Part shown: in pieces, positions 58,787 through 64,000 of the stretch | Layout: every line of letters begins with the position of its first letter | How positions within the stretch are numbered: the first letter of the stretch is position 1 | From: Stenotrophomonas sp. 278 | Lineage (GTDB): Bacteria; Pseudomonadota; Gammaproteobacteria; Xanthomonadales; Xanthomonadaceae | Direction: 5' to 3' | NCBI RefSeq assembly: GCF_003935715.1 | Contig: NZ_RHPP01000002.1 | Span: forward strand, 1 to 64,000 | Length of the DNA stretch: 64,000 nt | Translations under genes and position numbers: made by a program | Notes under the pieces: generated by a model | Seen by the model: only the letters and a program-made list of their open reading frames with translations | The model's database searches: none | Told to the model about the DNA's origin: nothing

Positions 58787-61455
58787 TGATGCGGAACCCC
58801 TGTTCGCTGTATCGCACGCTGGCCCTGAGCGCCGCCATCGCGATGGCTACCGCTGTTCATGCGGCGCAACCGCAACCGTGGCTGGATACGTCCGCCTCGT
58901 TTGAAACCCGCGCTGCGGCGCTGGTGTCACAGATGACGCTGGAGGAAAAGGCGGCGCAGATGCAGAACGCCGCCCCGGCCATCGAGCGGCTGGGTGTTCC
59001 GGCGTACGACTGGTGGAACGAGGGTCTGCACGGCGTGGCGCGGGCAGGGCAGGCGACGGTGTTCCCGCAGGCCATCGGCCTGGCCGCCACCTTTGACGTG
59101 CCCCTGATGCAGCAGGTGGCCACCACCATCAGCGACGAGGCGCGCGCCAAACACCATCAGTTCGTCCGCGAGAACCAGCACGGGCGCTACCAGGGGCTGA
59201 CGTTCTGGTCGCCGAACATCAATATCTTCCGTGACCCGCGCTGGGGCCGGGGCCAGGAAACCTATGGCGAAGACCCTTACCTGACCGCGCGCATGGGCGT
59301 GGCCTTCGTGCACGGCCTGCAGGGTGACGACCCGGTGTACCGCAAGCTGGACGCCACCGCCAAGCATTTCGCGGTGCACAGCGGGCCCGAGGCCGACCGC
59401 CACCATTTCGACGCCCGCCCCAGCAAGCGGGACCTGTATGACACCTACTTCCCTGCGTTCGAGGCGCTGGTGAAGGAGGGCGACGTCGATGCGGTGATGG
59501 GGGCGTACAACCGGGTATACGGCGAATCCGCAAGCGCCAGCCAGTTCCTGCTGCGCGACGTGCTGCGCCGCGACTGGGGATTCAAGGGCTATGTGGTGTC
59601 CGACTGCTGGGCCATCGTGGACATCTGGAAGCATCACAAAATCGAGCCCACCCGCGAGGCGGCGGCGGCGCTGGCGGTGAAGAACGGCACTGAGCTGGAA
59701 TGCGGACAGGAGTACGCCACGCTGCCGGCGGCGGTGCGTCAGGGCTTGATCAGCGAAGCCGAGATTGATGATGCGGTGACACGCCTGTTCGCAGCGCGGA
59801 TGCGATTGGGCATGTTTGACCCGGCCGAGAAGGTGCGCTGGGCACGCATTCCTGCTTCGGTGAACCAGGCACCGGCGCACGACGCGCTTGCGTTGAAGGC
59901 CGCCCAGGAATCGCTGGTCCTGCTGAAGAACGATGGTGTGCTGCCGCTTGCGCCCACCGTCAAGCGCATTGCCGTGGTGGGCCCGACCGCCGACGACACC
60001 ATGGCGTTGCTGGGGAACTACTTTGGCACCCCGGCCGCACCGGTCACCGTGCTGCAGGGCATCCGCGATGCCGCCAAGGGCGTTGAGGTGCGTTACGCAC
60101 GCGGGGTGGACCTGGTGGAGGGACGCGACGATCCCAGTGCCACGCCCCTGATCGAGGCCGCCTACCTGCGGCCGTCGGCCGATTCCCCCGAGCGCGGTCT
60201 GCGCGGCGAGTACTTCCGCACGGCCGATCTCTCCGGTACGCCGGCATTGGTGCGCACCGACGCCCAGATTGGTTTCCGCTGGGATCGTGGCTCGCCCACC
60301 GACAACCTGATGGCTCGGGGCGAGGCCGGGCCGGGGCAGGGCGTTCCAAACGATGGCTTCAGCATCCGCTGGAGCGGCCAGCTGCTGCCGCCTGTGTCGG
60401 GGCGCTATCGGGTCGAGGCCGCCGCCGATGACGGCTACCGGCTGTACGTGGATGGAAAGCAGGTACTGGACCATTGGGCACCGAGTGACCGCATGCGCGG
60501 CGACGGCGTGGAACTGGAGCTGCAGGCCGGGCGGGCGTACGACCTGCGTCTGGAGTACTTCGACGCCGAGCGCGATGCCGGCGTGCGGCTGGGCTGGCGC
60601 ATGCCCGGTGCCAAGCCGCCGTTCGAGGAGGCGCTGGACGCCGCGCGCAGCGCGGACGTGGTGGTGTTCGTCGGTGGCCTTACCGGGGATGTCGAGGGTG
60701 AAGAGATGAAGGTCAACTATCCCGGCTTCGCCGGCGGTGACCGCACCGACCTGCGACTGCCTGCCACCCAGCGCACGCTGCTGGAGGCACTGCAGGCCAC
60801 GGGCAAACCGGTGGTGATGGTGCTCACCGGCGGCTCGGCGCTGGCGGTGGAGCCTTCGAAACTGTCGGCCATTCTGATGAGCTGGTACCCGGGCCAGCGC
60901 GGCGGCACGGCCGTGGGCCAGGCGCTGTTCGGCGAGGTCAATCCGGGAGGACGCCTGCCGGTGACCTTCTACACGGCGGACCAGGCGATGCCGGCGTTTG
61001 ACGATTACACGATGGAAGGGCGGACCTATCGTTACTTCCGGGGCACACCGCTGTATCCGTTCGGGCATGGGCTGTCGTATACCCGGTTCGACTACGACAG
61101 GCTGCGGTTGGACACGCCGCGCATCGCTCCGGACGGTCGCCTCAACGTCGCGGTGGACATTGCCAACACCGGCAAGCGCGCCGGCGACGAAGTAGTGCAG
61201 TTGTACGTACGGCGACTGCAGGCCGGGACGGGCGAGGCGCAGCAGAACCTGCGTGGCTTCCAGCGCGTGCATCTGGCCCCCGGCGAGAAGCGGACGGTGG
61301 CATTCGAACTGGACGTTCAACAGGCGCTGCGGCAGTACGACGAAGCTGCTTCCGCTTACAAGGTACCCGCCGGACGCTATGAGGTCCGGATAGGCGGCTC
61401 CAGTGCCGATGCCCGCGTGCGGTCCGGATTCGAGGTGGAGGCCGCACGTGACTGA
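58786..61455 (+). CDS. GH3 beta-xylosidase/glucosidase with PA14 domain
   Basis: This is an 889-aa protein from the middle of three consecutive ATGs (58783, 58786, 58789); GAGGAG lies 6 bases before 58786. The signal peptide (LALSAAIAMATAVHA) is clear. The GH3 barrel has MTLEEKAAQMQNAAPAI, YDWWNEGLHGVARAG, RDPRWGRGQETYGEDPYLT and KHFAVHSGPEADRHHF, with the nucleophile Asp in YVVSDCWAI (near 274). A PA14 carbohydrate-binding domain (about residues 468-608: GRYRVEAAADDGYRLYVDG) is inserted in the second GH3 domain. A fibronectin-III-like C-terminus (GDEVVQLYVRRL) ends the protein. It is a probable periplasmic beta-xylosidase. The next gene's GTG start lies 8 bases inside its 3' end. Confidence 0.93.
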   Translation: MMRNPCSLYRTLALSAAIAMATAVHAAQPQPWLDTSASFETRAAALVSQMTLEEKAAQMQNAAPAIERLGVPAYDWWNEGLHGVARAGQATVFPQAIGLAATFDVPLMQQVATTISDEARAKHHQFVRENQHGRYQGLTFWSPNINIFRDPRWGRGQETYGEDPYLTARMGVAFVHGLQGDDPVYRKLDATAKHFAVHSGPEADRHHFDARPSKRDLYDTYFPAFEALVKEGDVDAVMGAYNRVYGESASASQFLLRDVLRRDWGFKGYVVSDCWAIVDIWKHHKIEPTREAAAALAVKNGTELECGQEYATLPAAVRQGLISEAEIDDAVTRLFAARMRLGMFDPAEKVRWARIPASVNQAPAHDALALKAAQESLVLLKNDGVLPLAPTVKRIAVVGPTADDTMALLGNYFGTPAAPVTVLQGIRDAAKGVEVRYARGVDLVEGRDDPSATPLIEAAYLRPSADSPERGLRGEYFRTADLSGTPALVRTDAQIGFRWDRGSPTDNLMARGEAGPGQGVPNDGFSIRWSGQLLPPVSGRYRVEAAADDGYRLYVDGKQVLDHWAPSDRMRGDGVELELQAGRAYDLRLEYFDAERDAGVRLGWRMPGAKPPFEEALDAARSADVVVFVGGLTGDVEGEEMKVNYPGFAGGDRTDLRLPATQRTLLEALQATGKPVVMVLTGGSALAVEPSKLSAILMSWYPGQRGGTAVGQALFGEVNPGGRLPVTFYTADQAMPAFDDYTMEGRTYRYFRGTPLYPFGHGLSYTRFDYDRLRLDTPRIAPDGRLNVAVDIANTGKRAGDEVVQLYVRRLQAGTGEAQQNLRGFQRVHLAPGEKRTVAFELDVQQALRQYDEAASAYKVPAGRYEVRIGGSSADARVRSGFEVEAARD

Positions 61456-63928
61456 CCCGAGCTCCACCGCCGCCACCGAACACATACTGTCGGTCCGCGA
61501 AAAGCTGGGCTACAGCCTGGGCGATCTGGCGGCAAATCTCATCTTCCAGACGCTGGTCACCTACCTGGCGTTCTTCTACACCGATGTGTTCCGGTTGCCG
61601 CCTGCCACGGCGGCCACCATCATTTTCGTGATCGGCCTGCTCGGCGCGTTCGTGTTCACGCCGTTGATCGGCATTGCCGCGGACCGGACCACCTCGCGCT
61701 GGGGCAGGTTCCGCCCGTGGATCCTGTGGACAGCAGTGCCGTTCGGCGTGCTGTCGTTGCTTGCCTTCAGTACGCCGGACTTCAGTGAGCGCGGCAAGGT
61801 GGCGTACGCCTTGGCCACCTATGGCCTGTTGATGCTGGTGTATGCCGCCAACAACCTGCCGTACTCCGCGCTGAGCGGCGTGCTGACCGGCAGCATGGCC
61901 CAGCGCAACAGCCTGTCGGCCTACCGCTTCGTGGCGGTGATGATCGCCCAGTTCATCATCCAGGTTCTGCTGTTGCCGCTGGTGCTGATTCTGGGCGACG
62001 GCGACCGCGTGCTTGGCTTCGAGCGGGTGATGATGGTGTTTGCGGTGGTGGGTACGGCGTTCTTCCTGATCACCTTCGCCACCACACGCGAACGCATTGT
62101 TGCCGCCAAGGAGCAGACGGGAGGCGTAGTGCAGGATCTGACCGACCTGCTGCGCAATCGTCCCTGGCAGGTGATGCTGGCGTTGACGATCCTGGTGTTC
62201 ATGAATCTCGCCCTCAAGGGCGGCACCTACATCTATTATTTCCAGTACTACATGAGTGAGGCCGCGCTGGCCGGCTTCCTTGAACGCACGGGATTCAATG
62301 GTCTCATCCAGGGATTGAACGCGGGGATCAGAGGGGCAGGGCTGTCGGGCTTCACCTGGCCGGAAGATCCGGCGACTTCCGCGTTCAGCCTGTTCAATGC
62401 CTGCGGCATCATCTGCATGATTCTCGGTATCGGCGTTTCGCGCCGTCTGGCGGATCGCTTCGGCAAGCGCGACGTCTTCGGCGCTGCCTTGTTGGCCTCC
62501 ACCGTGTTCCTGCTGGTGTTCTATCTGTTCCCGCCCACGGCCGTAGCCGTGGCATTCGTGTCTTTCATGCTGCATGGTTTCTGCTACGGCATCACGATTC
62601 CGCTGCTATGGGCGATGATCGCGGACGTCGCCGACTACTCCGAGTGGAAGAACCATCGCCGCGCCACCGCCATCATCTTCTCCGCGATGCTGTGCGGGCT
62701 GAAGGTCGGGTTGAGCGTGGGCGGTGCCCTGGTGGCCGGCATACTCGCGCACTACGGCTATCAGGCCGGCGCGGCGCAGCAGCCGGAGGGCGTGATTGAT
62801 GGCATCCGGCTGACCGTCAGCATCTATTGCTCCATCCCGTTCCTGCTGGCGGTGGCGCTGCTGTTTCTCTACGAGATCGACAAACGCATGGAAAACCAGA
62901 TCGAGCAAGAGCTTCAGCAGCGCCGTGAGCGGCGCGACCTGCAGCAGCTGGCGACGCACGCCATTTCGCAACCGCTGGTGACCCACATGTTCACGGCCGA
63001 TCCGTCGGCACACGTGTTTGAGGGACGGCTGTATATCTACCCCTCGCACGATATCGACGCCGGCGCGCCGTTTGACGATGAGGGCGGCCACTTCGGCATG
63101 GAGGACTACCACGTGCTGCGCATGGACACGCCCACGGCCGGGGCCGTTGACTGTGGCGTGGCCCTGCACGTACGTGACGTGCCGTGGGCCGAGAAGCAGA
63201 TGTGGGCACCTGACGCGGCGTATCGTGACGGACGCTACTACCTTTATTTCCCTGCCAAGGACCCGCAGGGAATTTTCCGCATCGGCGTGGCGGTGGCCGA
63301 CCGCCCGGAGGGTCCTTTCACGGCTGAGCTCGAGCCGATGAATGGTACGTATTCGATCGACCCGGCTGTATTCGAGGACGAAGACCGGGAACATTACCTC
63401 TACTTTGGCGGGATATGGGGCGGTCAGCTGCAGAAATACCGCGACAATCGTTTTGATGCGGCTCATGAGGAGCCCACCGGCGATGCACCGGCCCTGGGCC
63501 CGAGGGTGGGGCGATTGGACGCAGGCATGACGCAGCTGGCCGAACCGACGCGCGAGGTGGTCATCCTGGACGAACACGGGCAGCCGCTGCGCGCCGACGA
63601 CCACGCGCGCCGCTTCTTTGAAGGGCCATGGCTGCACAAGGTCGGCGGCAGGTACTACCTGTCGTATTCCACCGGCAACACGCATCTGCTGTGCTACGCG
63701 GTGGGCGACAGTCCGTACGGGCCGTTCACCTACAAGGGCGTGATCCTCACGCCTGTGGTCGGCTGGACGACCCACCACTCCATCTGCCAGTTCGAGGGAC
63801 AGTGGTGGCTGTTCTATCACGACGCGCTGTTGTCGGGCGGTGTGACCCACCTGCGCTCGGTCAAGTGCACGCCACTGCAGATCGACCCGGATGGCAGCAT
63901 CCGGACAATCAACCCGTATGGAGCCTGA
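61448..63928 (+). CDS. MFS (GPH-type) sugar transporter fused in frame to a GH43 glycosidase
   Basis: This is one uninterrupted 826-aa frame with a GTG start at 61448, preceded by GGAGG. Residues 1 to about 480 are a complete glycoside-pentoside-hexuronide transporter: KLGYSLGDLAANLIFQTLVT, then GRFRPWILWTAVPFG, then MIADVADYSEWKNHRRATA, with about 12 helices ending in LLAVALLFLYEIDK. A charged helical linker (EQELQQRRERRDLQQ) follows. Residues about 510-826 are a complete GH43: FTADPSAHVFEGRLYIYPS (base Asp), MWAPDAAYRDGRYYLYFP, TYSIDPAVFEDED (modulating Asp) and FFEGPWLHKVGGRYY (acid Glu). Since both ends of MFS proteins face the cytoplasm, the glycosidase should be tethered inside and act on incoming xylo-oligosaccharides. 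In most relatives I know these are two separate genes. Confidence 0.9.
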   Translation: MTDPSSTAATEHILSVREKLGYSLGDLAANLIFQTLVTYLAFFYTDVFRLPPATAATIIFVIGLLGAFVFTPLIGIAADRTTSRWGRFRPWILWTAVPFGVLSLLAFSTPDFSERGKVAYALATYGLLMLVYAANNLPYSALSGVLTGSMAQRNSLSAYRFVAVMIAQFIIQVLLLPLVLILGDGDRVLGFERVMMVFAVVGTAFFLITFATTRERIVAAKEQTGGVVQDLTDLLRNRPWQVMLALTILVFMNLALKGGTYIYYFQYYMSEAALAGFLERTGFNGLIQGLNAGIRGAGLSGFTWPEDPATSAFSLFNACGIICMILGIGVSRRLADRFGKRDVFGAALLASTVFLLVFYLFPPTAVAVAFVSFMLHGFCYGITIPLLWAMIADVADYSEWKNHRRATAIIFSAMLCGLKVGLSVGGALVAGILAHYGYQAGAAQQPEGVIDGIRLTVSIYCSIPFLLAVALLFLYEIDKRMENQIEQELQQRRERRDLQQLATHAISQPLVTHMFTADPSAHVFEGRLYIYPSHDIDAGAPFDDEGGHFGMEDYHVLRMDTPTAGAVDCGVALHVRDVPWAEKQMWAPDAAYRDGRYYLYFPAKDPQGIFRIGVAVADRPEGPFTAELEPMNGTYSIDPAVFEDEDREHYLYFGGIWGGQLQKYRDNRFDAAHEEPTGDAPALGPRVGRLDAGMTQLAEPTREVVILDEHGQPLRADDHARRFFEGPWLHKVGGRYYLSYSTGNTHLLCYAVGDSPYGPFTYKGVILTPVVGWTTHHSICQFEGQWWLFYHDALLSGGVTHLRSVKCTPLQIDPDGSIRTINPYGA

Positions 63929-64000
63929 GCCGGTGATCCCGGTAGACGATGCGCAGGCCCCGATGCCGGCCGGCCCACTGCACTGGCTGCGTTCCGGTGC
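63918..64000 (+). CDS. Start of the next gene of the xylan operon (partial)
   Basis: An ATG at 63918 overlaps the fusion gene's stop by 11 bases and opens a frame to the window end (MEPEPVIPVDDAQAP, then PLHWLRSG). A GTG at 63933 is an alternative start. Only 27 codons are visible and no family can be named. Its overlap with the previous gene suggests that the operon continues. Confidence 0.45.
   Translation, partial: MEPEPVIPVDDAQAPMPAGPLHWLRSG

Noticed and set aside
58927-61485. An 852-aa minus-strand open frame
   Set aside because: It is antisense to the complete GH3/PA14 gene and has no family pattern. The same holds for the 814-aa frame antisense to the ExoP-type GH3 gene (49113-51557).

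Overview
The window is high-GC bacterial chromosome from a Xanthomonadaceae member, most likely Stenotrophomonas or a close relative. Four things point that way: palindromic REP elements with a GTAG head (the SMAG type known from S. maltophilia), a xylan locus with the gene content and 'xyl-box' operator known from Xanthomonas, two large TonB-dependent receptors, and an alpha-amino-acid-ester-hydrolase-like enzyme. I see no tRNA, rRNA, IS element, prophage or CRISPR array.

Region 1 (1-23.8 kb) is mixed. It opens with a minus-strand three-subunit periplasmic dehydrogenase (Tat-secreted small subunit, GMC flavoprotein, cytochrome c cut by the window edge) and a divergent LysR regulator. Then come an S41 protease, an ABM-domain protein, a small membrane protein, a hybrid histidine kinase and a CocE/NonD hydrolase. 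A zinc-uptake-type cluster (DUF2796 periplasmic protein, ABC ATPase, permease, two DUF3299 lipoproteins) diverges from a MerC-like membrane protein across a Zur-box-like site. An S9 peptidase, a CPBP protease, several secreted hypotheticals and a truncated nucleotidyltransferase pair follow. The region ends with a 1019-aa subtilisin-type autotransporter whose 5' leader folds into a four-way-junction-like structure, and an AT-rich orphan gene.

Region 2 (23.8-38.2 kb) is a galactose/galactoside utilisation locus, almost all on the minus strand. It holds dgoK, a secreted galM, a GH5-like hydrolase, a TonB receptor, a GntR regulator, dgoA, dgoD, an SDR sugar dehydrogenase, an SMP-30 lactonase, an SGLT-type symporter and a sialidase-fold protein, with a divergent GH43 gene. 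Together they supply every step of an oxidative (De Ley-Doudoroff) galactose route from uptake to pyruvate plus glyceraldehyde-3-phosphate. Three copies of one operator-like motif tie the promoters together.

Region 3 (38.3-64 kb) is a glucurono-arabinoxylan utilisation locus on the plus strand. It holds a TonB receptor, SapC, a cupin-8 protein, a flavin-dependent halogenase-like protein, xylB, xylA, an ExoP-type GH3, a GH67 alpha-glucuronidase, a sialate-O-acetylesterase-type esterase, a GH43, a GH3 with PA14 domain, and an unusual single reading frame that fuses an MFS/GPH sugar transporter to a GH43 glycosidase. Two LacI paralogues sit in the opposite orientation, and xyl-box palindromes precede the receptor operon and xylB. 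Oligosaccharides would enter through the receptor, be trimmed in the periplasm, pass the inner membrane and be isomerised and phosphorylated by XylA and XylB.

The most unusual points are the transporter-glycosidase fusion, the structured leader of the autotransporter, and REP elements that lie in frame inside coding sequences (lactonase, dgoK, GH67) or supply stop codons (LysR, GH43, the small membrane protein).
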